Origin: SMAG-U1939 sp036376595
Lineage (GTDB): Bacteria; Chloroflexota; Ktedonobacteria; Ktedonobacterales; JADMIN01
Assembly (NCBI GenBank): GCA_036376595.1
Contig: DASVAA010000124.1
Location: forward strand, 1-39,693
Direction of reading: 5' to 3'
Length of the DNA: 39,693 nt
This document shows, one piece after another, positions 7,304 through 15,053 of this stretch. The notes under the pieces were generated by a model. That model was not told the DNA's origin, made no database searches, and was given only the letters and a program-made list of their open reading frames with translations. Within the stretch, counting starts at the first letter, position 1; each line of letters opens with the position of its first letter. The position numbers and the translations under genes were made by a program.

Positions 7304-9157
7304 TCATTCAGCAAAGACGGGCGTGCGAGCAGCCGGCTCCGCTCCGCCGCGCTCGCTGCCGCCTTCGCCGATGGTCGTTTTGAGCGGAATTTCTTTGAGA
7401 AACAAGGTGGCGACGAAGGCCATGATGGTGGTCAGCAGGATGGCGAAGAAGACCGCGTGCAGGGCATCGAGCAGGGCTAGCTGCACGCTATGGAGGAACT
7501 CGTGGAAGACCTGCGTGCCAACCTGCGGGCCGCGCGCGGGGCCGAGCAGTGCCGTGAAGAGCTGGACGAAGCCCTGGTGGATGGCGTCCTGAGCCTGCGG
7601 ACTGACGAGCACCTGCGGATCGGAGGGCACCGCGTGGCCGGCCTTCTGCGCCGCCGCCAGCGCCGCATGCACGCGGGGTGTCTGCACCTGCGCGAAGCGC
7701 GCGGCATAGACGTCACTGAGGATCGTGCCGAGTACCGTGATGCCAATGGTCGAGCCGATCGAGCGGGTAAACTGGACCGACGCGGTCACCACGCCCAGGC
7801 GATTGTAGGGCAGCGCGTTCTGCACCGCTAACGTATAGACCGGCAGCACGAAGCCGAAGCCCAGCCCGGTAATGATCATGTTGCGCACCAGAGTGGCGTT
7901 GTCGGTGTTGGCTCCCATGCCCATGATCAGCAGTACGCCGGCGATCATGATCAGGTAGCCTGCCAGCGCGATCTTCTGGTAGCGCCCGGTGCGCGAGATG
8001 AGCTGACCGCCGATGATATTGGTGATGACCGAGCCAATGCTGAGAGGGGTGATCACCGCGCCTGAGGCGGTAGCGGTTTGGCCGAGCACACCCTGCACGA
8101 AGAGCGGCAAAAAGGCCCCCAGGCCCAGCAGCAGCGGCCCAAGGAAGAAGCTCGCGCTGGCCGCCGCGGAGAAGATGCGGTCTTTGAACAGGTCCAGCGG
8201 CAGCATCGGCTCGGGCGCGCGCGTTTCGATGTAGATAAAGACCGCGAAGAACAGCGCCGAGAGCGCGAGCAGCCCGGCGACCTGAATCGATGCCCACGGA
8301 TAGGTGACACCGGCCCAGGTAAGGGCGATCTGGAGCGGGACAATGGCAGCGATGATCGCGGCCACGCCGAAGTAGTCGATCCTGCGCGGGCCGCCGCGAT
8401 AGGCGACCGCCGGGTAGCCGAAGATGAGCGTGGCGAGCGCGACGGCGCCGACCGGGACGTTGACGTAGAAGACCCAGCGCCAGCCGGGATTGTCGGTGAT
8501 CCAGCCGCCCAGCGATGGACCGAAGATCGTCGCGATGCCGAAGACGGCGGCGATCACTCCCTGCCATTTGCCGCGCTCGGCGGGCGTGAAGAGGTCGCCG
8601 ATGCTGGCGAAGGCGCCAGATTGCAGTGCGCCGGCGCCGATGCCCTGCAGGCCGCGGAAGAGGATCAGCTCGTTCATCGTCTGGCTGAGGCCCGAGAGCA
8701 TCGAGCCGCCGACGAAGACCAGCACGCCAAAGATCATGATCGGCTTGCGGCCGAACTGGTCCGAGAGCTTGCCGCTGACCGGGATCGCGCAGGTGGCCGT
8801 GAGCAGGTAGGCGGTATAGACCCAGGAGTAGCGGTCGAAGCCCTGCAGGTCGGCGATGATCTTGGGCAGCGCGGTGCCCACGATTGTCTGATCGAGCGCG
8901 GCGACGAGGATCGAAAGCAACACGCCGGCGAGCGCGAGGAAGAGGTGCCGGCGGTCGAGCTGCGGCGGTGATGGCGGATAGGCGGGCAGCGCCTCGACAC
9001 CCGTGCGGCCCGGCGGCAGGCGGTCTACCCCAGATGCGCGCCGATCGCGATCGCGACCGTCCCTCTCTGCGCGCCCGTCATACTCGTTGGCTTCGTGTGC
9101 GTCGCCGGTCTCGCTCGGGTTTGTCGTGCCGCCCGCATGCTCGTCACGCTCGCTCAT
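7304..9157 (-). CDS. DHA2-family (EmrB/QacA-type) 14-TM drug exporter
   Basis: A 617-aa protein. After a charged, cytoplasmic N-terminus of about 70 residues it has the 14-TM plan of EmrB/QacA proteins. TM1 carries LVAALDQTIVGTALPKI, motif A is SDQFGRKPIM, and motif-C-like glycine-rich FGIATIFGPSLGGW is in TM5. These proton antiporters expel lipophilic drugs, dyes and some metabolites across the cytoplasmic membrane. The ATG at 9157 (MSERDEH) has GGAG about 8 nt upstream; the longer frame to 9565 crosses the divergent map promoter and is rejected. It is divergent from map, sharing a 245-bp intergenic region, and is followed immediately by a family B hairpin. A long tail near the end (QVQTPRVHAALAAAQ) sits in a final extracytoplasmic loop before TM14. 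Confidence 0.9.
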   Translation of the reverse strand: MSERDEHAGGTTNPSETGDAHEANEYDGRAERDGRDRDRRASGVDRLPPGRTGVEALPAYPPSPPQLDRRHLFLALAGVLLSILVAALDQTIVGTALPKIIADLQGFDRYSWVYTAYLLTATCAIPVSGKLSDQFGRKPIMIFGVLVFVGGSMLSGLSQTMNELILFRGLQGIGAGALQSGAFASIGDLFTPAERGKWQGVIAAVFGIATIFGPSLGGWITDNPGWRWVFYVNVPVGAVALATLIFGYPAVAYRGGPRRIDYFGVAAIIAAIVPLQIALTWAGVTYPWASIQVAGLLALSALFFAVFIYIETRAPEPMLPLDLFKDRIFSAAASASFFLGPLLLGLGAFLPLFVQGVLGQTATASGAVITPLSIGSVITNIIGGQLISRTGRYQKIALAGYLIMIAGVLLIMGMGANTDNATLVRNMIITGLGFGFVLPVYTLAVQNALPYNRLGVVTASVQFTRSIGSTIGITVLGTILSDVYAARFAQVQTPRVHAALAAAQKAGHAVPSDPQVLVSPQAQDAIHQGFVQLFTALLGPARGPQVGTQVFHEFLHSVQLALLDALHAVFFAILLTTIMAFVATLFLKEIPLKTTIGEGGSERGGAEPAARTPVFAE

Positions 9158-9351
9158 CGCACATGCTCCGCATTCTGGCCCCCCAAGGGTAGCGGCCGCG
9201 CGCGTGGTACCGCAACACGTCATGATATGAAGCGATACCCCCAAGCATACCGTGACCGAACTTCGCATCGCAACGCGCGTTCGAGCCGCCAACGGCGTTG
9301 AGAGTCGCTTATCATCCAACATGTGATCAGGCGGGCACTGTTGGCACCATG

Positions 9352-9360
9352 TGATACAAT
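9352..9360 (+). promoter_or_regulatory. Extended -10 promoter candidate for map
   Basis: TGATACAAT gives an extended -10 (TGN plus TACAAT at 9355-9360) 43 nt before the map ATG, in a locally AT-rich patch. No good -35 hexamer lies at the proper distance. Confidence 0.4.
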
Positions 9361-9402
9361 AAGGTGCTGAACATGTCAACTGCGAAGGACTGATCGCATC
9401 GC

Positions 9403-10173
9403 ATGGCAATCGCGTATCGAAGTAAGACGGAGATCGAGGCCATCCGGCGCGCCGCGCGCGTGGTGATGGACATGCTCGACATGCTGCGGGCGCGGGTGCG
9501 GCCGGGGCTAGCGACGGCAGAGCTGGATAAATTGGCGCGTGCGGAGCTGGCCAGGCGCGGGGCAAAGCCCAACTTCCTCGGCTACCGGCCCGCCAAGGGC
9601 ATGCCGCCCTATCCGGCGGCCCTGTGCGCCTCGGTCAACGACGAGATCGTGCATGGCATCCCCGGGTCGCGCGTGCTCAAAGAGGGCGACATCATCACGC
9701 TCGACATGGGCGCAATCGTCGAGGGCTGGCACGGCGACTCGGCGATCACCGTTCCGGTGGGCCGCGTGACCCCCAAGACGCAGCGGCTGCTCGACGTGAC
9801 CCAGGAAGCGTTGCGGCGCGGCATCGCGGTGGCGCGGCCCAGCAAGCACGTGATGGATGTGGCGCGCGCGATCCAACAGTACGTCGAGGGTGAGGGGTAC
9901 ACGGTGGTGCGCGAGTACGCCGGGCACGGCATTGGTCGCGCGCTGCACGAGGACCCCTGGGTCCCCAATTACGTGGACGAGGAAGCCGCCAACCCGCAAC
10001 TGCGCCCCGGCATGGTATTCTGCATCGAGCCGATGGTCAACGCAGGCGGCGCGGCGGCGCGCGAGCTGCCGGACCGCTGGACTGTGGTGACGCGCGACGG
10101 CAGCTTATCAGCGCACTTCGAGCACATGGTGGCGATCACTGGCGGCGAGCCGGACGTGCTCACAGCGCGGTGA
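9403..10173 (+). CDS. map: Methionine aminopeptidase, type I
   Basis: A 256-aa enzyme of normal type-I length that removes the initiator Met from nascent proteins. All five metal ligands are present: D101 (TLDMGA), D112 (HGDSA), H175 (GHGIG), E209 (IEPM) and E240 (FEHM). The substrate-contact histidines are also there, H84 (VHGIP) and H182 (LHEDP). No N-terminal zinc-finger extension occurs, so it is the minimal bacterial form. An SD-like GAAGGA lies 13 nt from the ATG. In most bacteria map sits after secY-adk; here its upstream neighbour is a divergent drug exporter, so the ribosomal cluster is broken at this point and restarts from its own promoter. infA follows after 271 bp. Confidence 0.97.
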   Translation: MAIAYRSKTEIEAIRRAARVVMDMLDMLRARVRPGLATAELDKLARAELARRGAKPNFLGYRPAKGMPPYPAALCASVNDEIVHGIPGSRVLKEGDIITLDMGAIVEGWHGDSAITVPVGRVTPKTQRLLDVTQEALRRGIAVARPSKHVMDVARAIQQYVEGEGYTVVREYAGHGIGRALHEDPWVPNYVDEEAANPQLRPGMVFCIEPMVNAGGAAARELPDRWTVVTRDGSLSAHFEHMVAITGGEPDVLTAR

Positions 10174-10221
10174 ATCCACCGGTGGTTGATATCACACGTG
10201 GTGGGACATGCGAGCCGCGAA

Positions 10222-10237
10222 GTCCGTCTGCGCGGAC
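10222..10237 (+). repeat. Family E repeat (copy 1)
   Basis: GTCCGTCTGCGCGGAC forms a hairpin with arms GTCCG and CGGAC. With its flank GCCGCGAA it matches, on the opposite strand, the copies at 17055-17101. Confidence 0.6.
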
Positions 10238-10286
10238 TGGAGACCGGGTGCACCAAGGAATGACCTCGCCGCGCCATTTTTCCTAC

Positions 10287-10315
10287 TTGCGGTCCGCATT
10301 GCGGCATGATATACT
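10287..10315 (+). promoter_or_regulatory. Promoter candidate for the infA-rpmJ segment
   Basis: TTGCGG (10287-10292) and TATACT (10310-10315) with a 17-nt spacer in an AT-richer patch. The transcript would start near 10322, leaving a leader of about 120 nt before infA. It suggests that infA and downstream genes are transcribed independently of map. Confidence 0.6.
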
Positions 10316-10444
10316 CCTAATTTGGCTGCACCTAACGTCATGGTTGGCCGTGGATGGCTTCCCTTCCGGCGTCGGCTGGCGCGGTGACCGCGCCGCGGCC
10401 GGGATGTGAGACCACGCCGGCCACGGGAGACATGAAAGGATCGT

Positions 10445-10669
10445 ATGGCCAAGCGCGATGCGATAGAAGTCGAGGGGACGGTCGTCGAATCGTTGCCCAA
10501 CACGATGTTTCGCGTCCTTCTCGCCGATGGTGAGCGCACAGTACTCGCTCATCTCTCCGGCAAGGTGCGCATGAACTTCGTGCGTATCGTCCCCGGCGAT
10601 AAGGTGCGCGTCGAGCTCAGCCCCTACGACCTGACCAAAGGCCGCATCACCTGGCGCAACCGCACCTAG
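10445..10669 (+). CDS. infA: Translation initiation factor IF-1
   Basis: A 74-aa protein, close to the 72-residue norm. It begins MAKRDAIEVEGTVVESLPNT, a typical IF-1 N-terminus, and is a single S1-like OB-fold (GTVVESLPNTMFRV, HLSGKVRMNFVRI, PGDKVRVELSPYDLTKGRI). IF-1 binds the 30S A site with IF-2 and IF-3 during initiation. The ATG has AAGGA 4 nt upstream. rpmJ follows, the usual neighbour in alpha-operon clusters. Confidence 0.97.
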   Translation: MAKRDAIEVEGTVVESLPNTMFRVLLADGERTVLAHLSGKVRMNFVRIVPGDKVRVELSPYDLTKGRITWRNRT

Positions 10670-10817
10670 GCCGCGCTCCTCCCGCTGGCGCCCCGTATGG
10701 GTCCACCGGCTCGGACTTGGCGACGGTCCGGGCGCGTTCGCGAGGGCTGGTGCGCCGCAGCATCTGAAAGTTGCTATCGGCCGGGCGCGAGTCTGGCGGT
10801 CTATCAGGGAGAGCAAG

Positions 10818-10934
10818 GTGAAGGTTCGAGCTTCGGTCAAGCCGCGCTGCGAGTACTGCAAGGTAATCCGGCGCGAGCGCGTCGTGATGGTCATTTGTAA
10901 GAAGAACCCCAAACACAAGCAGCGTCAGGGGTAG
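10818..10934 (+). CDS. rpmJ: Ribosomal protein bL36
   Basis: A 38-aa basic protein from a GTG start, beginning MKVRASVKPRCEYCKVIRR. Its zinc ribbon is intact: C11-x2-C14, then C27 and H33 (CKKNPKH), so this is the C+ (zinc) paralog. bL36 is a late-assembling 50S protein. An AGGGAG element lies 6 nt before the GTG. It sits between infA and rpsM, the canonical position. Confidence 0.95.
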   Translation: MKVRASVKPRCEYCKVIRRERVVMVICKKNPKHKQRQG

Positions 10935-10974
10935 CGTGGCAGGCATCCATCATGTGCCCGGCAGCCAACCCAGG

Positions 10975-11004
10975 CCCAGGCGCCTCAAAATCGAGGTGTC
11001 TGGG
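10975..11004 (+). other. 12-bp RNA hairpin between rpmJ and rpsM
   Basis: Arms CCCAGGCGCCTC (10975-10986) and GAGGTGTCTGGG (10993-11004) pair along all 12 positions (two as G-U) around an AAAATC loop. No U-run follows, so it is not a standard terminator. It lies 40 nt after rpmJ in an unusually wide 275-bp gap. A leader structure for ribosomal-protein control (S4 acts upstream of rpsM in E. coli) or a processing site is possible. Confidence 0.5.
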
Positions 11005-11209
11005 TAGTCGTCTGTCCGGCGCATCCGCATGTCACATCGTGTAGCGTCTTGCGTTCATCATTCGTTCCCACAAGGGAGCGGCGCCTGCCGGTCTCGCGTG
11101 CCGAGTGTCGGCGCGGCGGGAGCCGGCGGGTGAAGGCCCACGCTTCGTGGTGCGGCGGGCGCCGTATCACCCGGCGACATCTAGTCGAGCATCGAGGAGG
11201 AGCTGGCGC

Positions 11210-11596
11210 ATGGCCAGAATCGCCGGGGTTGACATTCCCCGCGAGAAGCGCGTCGAGGTCGCGCTGACGTACATCTACGGCATCGGACCGTCGTACAGCA
11301 AGCAGATTCTTACGGCGACACGAGTCAGCCCCGACACGCGGGTGAAGAACCTCACCGAGGATGAGGTCGGCCGCCTGCGCGAGTTCATTGACCGCAACGA
11401 AGAGCACAAGGTCGAAGGCGACCTGCGCCGCGAAGTGGACATGAACATCCGGCGCCTGATCGAGATCGGCAGCTACCGCGGCATCCGGCACCGCCGCAAC
11501 CTCCCGGTCCACGGGCAGCGCACGCGCACGAATGCGCGCACGCGCCGCGGCGCCCGGAAGACGGTTGCCGGCAAGCGCAAGGCAACCAAGAAGTGA
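11210..11596 (+). CDS. rpsM: Ribosomal protein uS13
   Basis: A 128-aa 30S head protein that contacts 16S rRNA, P-site tRNA and the B1 bridges. It starts MARIAGVDIPREKRVEVALT and has the conserved GIGPSYSKQIL helix-turn and the SYRGIRHRRNLPVHGQRT core, with the usual Lys/Arg-rich tail (RRGARKTVAGKRKATKK). The ATG at 11210 has GAGGAGG 9 nt upstream; the longer in-frame extension to 11105 is non-homologous. The distances of 275 bp from rpmJ and 239 bp to rpsK are far wider than in typical operons. Confidence 0.97.
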   Translation: MARIAGVDIPREKRVEVALTYIYGIGPSYSKQILTATRVSPDTRVKNLTEDEVGRLREFIDRNEEHKVEGDLRREVDMNIRRLIEIGSYRGIRHRRNLPVHGQRTRTNARTRRGARKTVAGKRKATKK

Positions 11597-11601
11597 CATC
11601 T

Positions 11602-11621
11602 CCCCTGGCCAAAACCGGGGG
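11602..11621 (+). other. Hairpin after rpsM
   Basis: Arms CCCCTGG (11602-11608) and CCGGGGG (11615-11621) pair at 7 positions, one G-U, around CCAAAA. It begins 5 nt after the rpsM stop and is not followed by a T-run. It is one of several structures in the 239-bp rpsM-rpsK gap (a smaller GGGG/CCCC pair follows near 11628-11642), which otherwise holds no gene. Confidence 0.45.
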
Positions 11622-11835
11622 CTTCTAGGGGTCGTGTGCCCCACGCCATGATGCCCCAGGGCGAGAGCGGAAGCTCACGAGCAGCATAGCACCAGGGTGG
11701 GCGGAGTACAAGGGCCGTCCATCCCATGATTGGAACCAGGGGCTTCCTGGCTTACGACTGTGTTACGAAGTCGTTCGCCGCGAGCACTTTGAGCAGTGTC
11801 GTCGCAGCGAGGCGCGCGAAAGGGTATAGGCAGAG

Positions 11836-12240
11836 ATGGCGGAGAAGACGGCCAGGCGGCCGGTCGGCAGGCAGCGGCGCCGCGAGCGCAAGATGGTGCC
11901 GCGGGGCCAGGCGCATATTCAGGCGACCTTCAACAACACGATCGTGACGATCACCGATCCCAACGGCAACGTGTTGAGTTGGAGCACCGCCGGGGCCTCG
12001 AACTTCAAAGGCTCACGCAAGAGCACACCGTACGCCGCGCAGGTGACGGCGGAGAGCGCCGCGCGCAAGGCGATGGAGCATGGCGTGCGCCAGATCGAGG
12101 TCTACGTGCGCGGGCCAGGCTCCGGCCGCGAGGCGGCGATCCGGGCGCTGCAGGCCGCCGGCATGCAGGTCGTGTCGATCACTGACGTGACGCCGATCCC
12201 GCACAATGGCTGCCGCCCGCCCAAGCGCCGCCGCGTCTAG
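11836..12240 (+). CDS. rpsK: Ribosomal protein uS11
   Basis: A 134-aa 30S platform protein next to the mRNA exit and bS21/uS7. It has a basic N-terminus, then IQATFNNTIVTITDPNGNVL, GASNFKGSRKSTPYAAQ and the highly conserved end VSITDVTPIPHNGCRPPKRR. Length is normal. Only a weak SD (GGCAGAG) precedes the ATG, in contrast to its neighbours. It is flanked by gaps of 239 and 386 bp. Confidence 0.97.
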   Translation: MAEKTARRPVGRQRRRERKMVPRGQAHIQATFNNTIVTITDPNGNVLSWSTAGASNFKGSRKSTPYAAQVTAESAARKAMEHGVRQIEVYVRGPGSGREAAIRALQAAGMQVVSITDVTPIPHNGCRPPKRRRV

Positions 12241-12626
12241 GCTGGCGACGCCCTGGCGAGCTGGTGGAGTGCATAGGCATTGGCAATCGAGATTGCCACG
12301 GGAGACCGCTTCCGTCCTGAGCGGTAGGTGGGCATGACTCGTGCCCCCAGACCGTGTATAGCCCACGGTCCAGCTTCTCGTTCGCCTCCTCCCACCGGGT
12401 TGCCGGAGGGCTGAGCCACGCCGCGCTGCGTGAGCGCGGGTACCGCTGCGGCTGGCGGTCTCGCGGATGTTCGCAGCCGGCGGAGCACAGGCTCCGGACG
12501 CCCAAACTGACCCGACGTGGCCGCACGCACCTCACGTGGGGTCCGCCGAATCCAATCACATACACACCAGTCTGTCCCGATTTGCATTTAGCACTCTCAC
12601 CGTTTCAGGAGGACGAACCAGAACTC
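12241..12626 (+). other. 386-bp rpsK-rpsD gap, structured, no gene
   Basis: I see no credible reading frame. Two hairpins stand out: ACCGTG/CACGGT (12351-12369, 7-nt loop) and a GC-rich one with CCGG/CCGG (12395-12406) extended by CCT/AGG pairs (12388-12409). The last 60 bp are AT-richer and lead to AGGAGG at 12607-12612. S4 commonly represses its own mRNA, so this may be an rpsD autoregulatory leader (inference). I found no clear promoter hexamers. Confidence 0.4.
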
Positions 12627-13256
12627 ATGGCCCGATATACCGGTCCCGTCTGCCGCATCTGCCGGCGTGAGGGGATGAAGCTCTTTCTCAAGGGCGACAA
12701 GTGCATGACGCCCAAGTGCCCGATCGAGCGGCGCAACACCCGCCCTGGCCAGCACGGCGCCGGCCGCATGCGCAAGCTCTCTGGCCGCGGTTTGCAGCTG
12801 CGCGAGAAGCAGAAGGTGCGTCGCACGTACGGCGTGCTGGAGCGCCAGTTCCGCCGCTACTTCAACGAGGCGCTCTCGCGCCCCGGCAAGACCGGCGAGA
12901 ACCTGTTGCAACTGCTCGAGATGCGCATTGACAATCTCGTCTACCGCCTCGGCTTCGGCGATTCGCGCGCGCAGGCCCGTCAGCTTGTCATGCACGGCCA
13001 CTTCCAGGTCAATGGGCGCAAGCTCGACATCCCCTCCGCCGTGCTCAAGCCCGGCGACGAGATCGGCGTGCGCGAGCGCTCCAAGAACCTCGAATACTTC
13101 AAGACCCGCGCCCTGATGCTCAACCAGCGGGGTGTTCCGCCGTGGCTGCACCTGGAGCCAACCGCGCTGGCGGGCCGCGTGCTCGCGGTGCCCACGCGCC
13201 AGGACCTCGAGGTGCCCTTCGATGAGGCCCTGGTGGTGGAGTACTACCAGCGCTAA
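12627..13256 (+). CDS. rpsD: Ribosomal protein uS4 (zinc form)
   Basis: A 209-aa primary 16S rRNA-binding protein of normal length. The N-terminus carries C9-x2-C12-x13-C26-x4-C31, the zinc-binding (C+) version of S4. The S4 RNA-binding domain follows (RLGFGDSRAQARQLVMHGHF, VNGRKLDIPS). The extreme end DEALVVEYYQR is typical. The ATG at 12627 is the family start; AGGAGG lies 14 nt upstream, rather far. The longer in-frame version from 12354 reads through the structured leader and is rejected. rpoA starts 15 bp downstream, so the two are co-transcribed. Confidence 0.97.
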   Translation: MARYTGPVCRICRREGMKLFLKGDKCMTPKCPIERRNTRPGQHGAGRMRKLSGRGLQLREKQKVRRTYGVLERQFRRYFNEALSRPGKTGENLLQLLEMRIDNLVYRLGFGDSRAQARQLVMHGHFQVNGRKLDIPSAVLKPGDEIGVRERSKNLEYFKTRALMLNQRGVPPWLHLEPTALAGRVLAVPTRQDLEVPFDEALVVEYYQR

Positions 13257-13271
13257 GAGGAGGGGATTCCC

Positions 13272-14324
13272 TTGCTAGATATTGCCGTCCCACAGATTAC
13301 CGCCACCACCTCCGAGCCGAGCTACGGCAGCTACGACATCGAGCCGCTCGAAGCCGGCTTCGGCCAGACGCTGGGCAACGCACTGCGCCGGGTTTTGCTG
13401 TCGTCGCTTTCGGGCGCGGCGGTGACCTCGATTCGCATTGACGGCGTCAAGCACGAGTTCCAGGACATCCCCGGCGTCAAGGAAGATGTCACCGACATCG
13501 TGCTCAACGTCAAGAAGATTCGCCTGCGCTCGTTCTCGGACCGTCCCGTCACCATGCGGCTGGAGGTCAACGGCGGCGAGCGCGAGACCGTCACCGCCGC
13601 CGACATCGAGGCACCCAGCACCGTCGAGATCGTCAATCCCGAGCAGGTCATCTGCACGATCGACGAGCCTGACGCCCACGTGGATATGGAGCTGGTCGTC
13701 GAGACCGGCAAAGGCTACGTCCCGGCCGAATCGAAGGACGACCAGCCCATCGGCCAGATTCCGGTGGACGCCATTTTTACCCCCGTCGTACGCGTCAACT
13801 ACACCGTTGAGCATACGCGCGTGGGGCAGATGACCAACTACGACAAGATCATCCTGCAGATCTGGACCGATGGCACGATCACTCCCGACCAGGCGATGCG
13901 CCAGGCCGCCAATATCCTGGTGACGCACTTCGGCATGATCGCTGGCTTCAACGAGCGTCCAGAGATCGAGCCGGCATATGGCGGCCCGGTCGCGGCGCAG
14001 GTCGCCGAGGCCGGTGCCGGGGCACGCGGTGAGACGAGCTATCTCATCCCGCAGCGCATCTACGACATGCCCATCGAGGAGCTCGACCTCTCCGTGCGCG
14101 CGTACAACTGCCTCAAGCGCAGCAACATCACGCGCGTCGGCCAGGTGCTCACCATGAACCGTGACGACCTGCTGGCGGTGCGCAACTTTGGCGAGAAGAG
14201 CCTGACCGAGCTGGAGGAGAAGTTGCTGGAGCGTCGCCTGCTGCCGCAAGTTGGCCCCGAGGCCGAGCACGGCGGCGCGGCGACCGAGGACGAGGGCCAG
14301 GACGAGGGCGAGGAGGAGGAGTAG
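13272..14324 (+). CDS. rpoA: RNA polymerase alpha subunit
   Basis: A 350-aa subunit. Residues 1 to about 230 form the dimerising NTD that binds beta and beta' (GFGQTLGNALRRVLLSSLSG, IDGVKHEFQDIPGVKEDV). A short linker (AGAGARGETSYL) follows, then the CTD (about 265-325) with two helix-hairpin-helix parts, LSVRAYNCLKRSNITRVGQV and VRNFGEKSLTELEEKL, which contacts UP elements and activators. The start is TTG at 13272, supported by AGGAGG 8 nt upstream and by the MLDIAVPQI family N-terminus. An extra acidic tail of about 20 residues ends in DEGEEEE. Its GAG codons also supply the SD for rplQ, 4 bp downstream. Confidence 0.97.
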   Translation: MLDIAVPQITATTSEPSYGSYDIEPLEAGFGQTLGNALRRVLLSSLSGAAVTSIRIDGVKHEFQDIPGVKEDVTDIVLNVKKIRLRSFSDRPVTMRLEVNGGERETVTAADIEAPSTVEIVNPEQVICTIDEPDAHVDMELVVETGKGYVPAESKDDQPIGQIPVDAIFTPVVRVNYTVEHTRVGQMTNYDKIILQIWTDGTITPDQAMRQAANILVTHFGMIAGFNERPEIEPAYGGPVAAQVAEAGAGARGETSYLIPQRIYDMPIEELDLSVRAYNCLKRSNITRVGQVLTMNRDDLLAVRNFGEKSLTELEEKLLERRLLPQVGPEAEHGGAATEDEGQDEGEEEE

Positions 14325-14328
14325 CACG

Positions 14329-14955
14329 ATGAGGCATCGCGTCGCGGGCAACCGCATCAACATGCCCGAGCCGAAGCGCCGCGCGGCGTTTCGCAACATG
14401 ATCGACGGGCTGCTCACCCACGAGCACATCGTCACCACCGAGGCGCGCGCCAAGGCTATCCAGGGCGAGGCGGAGCATCTGATTGCCACCGCCATTCGTG
14501 GCCACAACGCCTCCTGGAACCACCTCAAGGCGGTCGTCCCCGACGACTACCTCGCCGAACAGGTACTGTCGCTGGCGCGCCGGGCCCGCTTCTCACTGGA
14601 CGAGACGATCCCGACCAATGAAGAGCGCGAGGCGATAGGCAAGTACCCGATCAGCGACGAGGCGCGCAAGCTCAAGCAGGAGCGGCTCGACCGCTTCAAG
14701 AAAGAGCTGCTCGACCTGATCAAGGATCGCGACGAGGCACAGGCCGCCCTGACCGCCGCCCGCGAGGCGATGGCGATTGAGCTGCACGCGCGGCGCACGA
14801 TCCTCAAGCGCCTGCCCTACGAGCTACGCGTGAAGAAGATCTTCGACCTCTACGTGCCGCGCTATGCCGGCCGCCACGGCGGCTACACGCGCATCACGAA
14901 GCTGGGCTACCGCAAGGGTGACGCCTCGGAGATGGCGAAGATCGAGCTGGTGTAA
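14329..14955 (+). CDS. rplQ: Ribosomal protein bL17 with a large internal insertion
   Basis: A 208-aa protein against the usual 115-130. Residues 1-58 match the L17 N-terminus (MRHRVAGNRI, THEHIVTTEARAKAIQGEAE) and residues about 150-208 the C-terminus (ELHARRTILKRL, RYAGRHGGYTRITKLGYRKG, MAKIELV). Between them lie about 90 residues not found in standard L17: a charged, mostly helical stretch (for example EEREAIGKYPISDEARK and LDRFKKELLDLIKDRDEAQA) that likely forms a helical hairpin. L17 sits near the peptide exit tunnel, so the insertion may project there. It begins 4 bp after rpoA, with the SD inside the rpoA acidic tail. The frame is unbroken and codon use matches its neighbours. Confidence 0.95.
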   Translation: MRHRVAGNRINMPEPKRRAAFRNMIDGLLTHEHIVTTEARAKAIQGEAEHLIATAIRGHNASWNHLKAVVPDDYLAEQVLSLARRARFSLDETIPTNEEREAIGKYPISDEARKLKQERLDRFKKELLDLIKDRDEAQAALTAAREAMAIELHARRTILKRLPYELRVKKIFDLYVPRYAGRHGGYTRITKLGYRKGDASEMAKIELV

Positions 14956-14962
14956 CCGGGCA

Positions 14963-14985
14963 GGCGTCCACCGGGCGCCCCTACG
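14963..14985 (+). repeat. Family A hairpin repeat
   Basis: GGCGTCC and GGGCGCC arms (one G-T) around ACC, with the family tail CCCCTACG. It lies 7 nt after the rplQ stop. Confidence 0.65.
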
Positions 14986-15017
14986 CCATTGCCTTCCCGC
15001 GAGGGCGCTGGTGTAGT

Positions 15018-15035
15018 GGCGAGGCCCGCCTCGCC
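15018..15035 (+). repeat. Family D hairpin repeat
   Basis: Perfect 8-bp arms GGCGAGGC and GCCTCGCC around CC. Compared with the copies at 16993 and 28975 one stem pair is G-C instead of A-T, a compensating change. It lies 18 nt before the truA start. Confidence 0.7.
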
Positions 15036-15053
15036 CGGTCAGGGGGGAGGACC

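Noticed and set aside
10935..11209. Possible tRNA or small gene in the rpmJ-rpsM gap
   Set aside because: No cloverleaf or T-loop consensus and no coding frame; only hairpins are visible.
13275..14528. A 417-codon minus-strand frame opposite rpoA
   Set aside because: It is the mirror of rpoA/rplQ codons; Val/Asp/Leu-rich composition without motifs.
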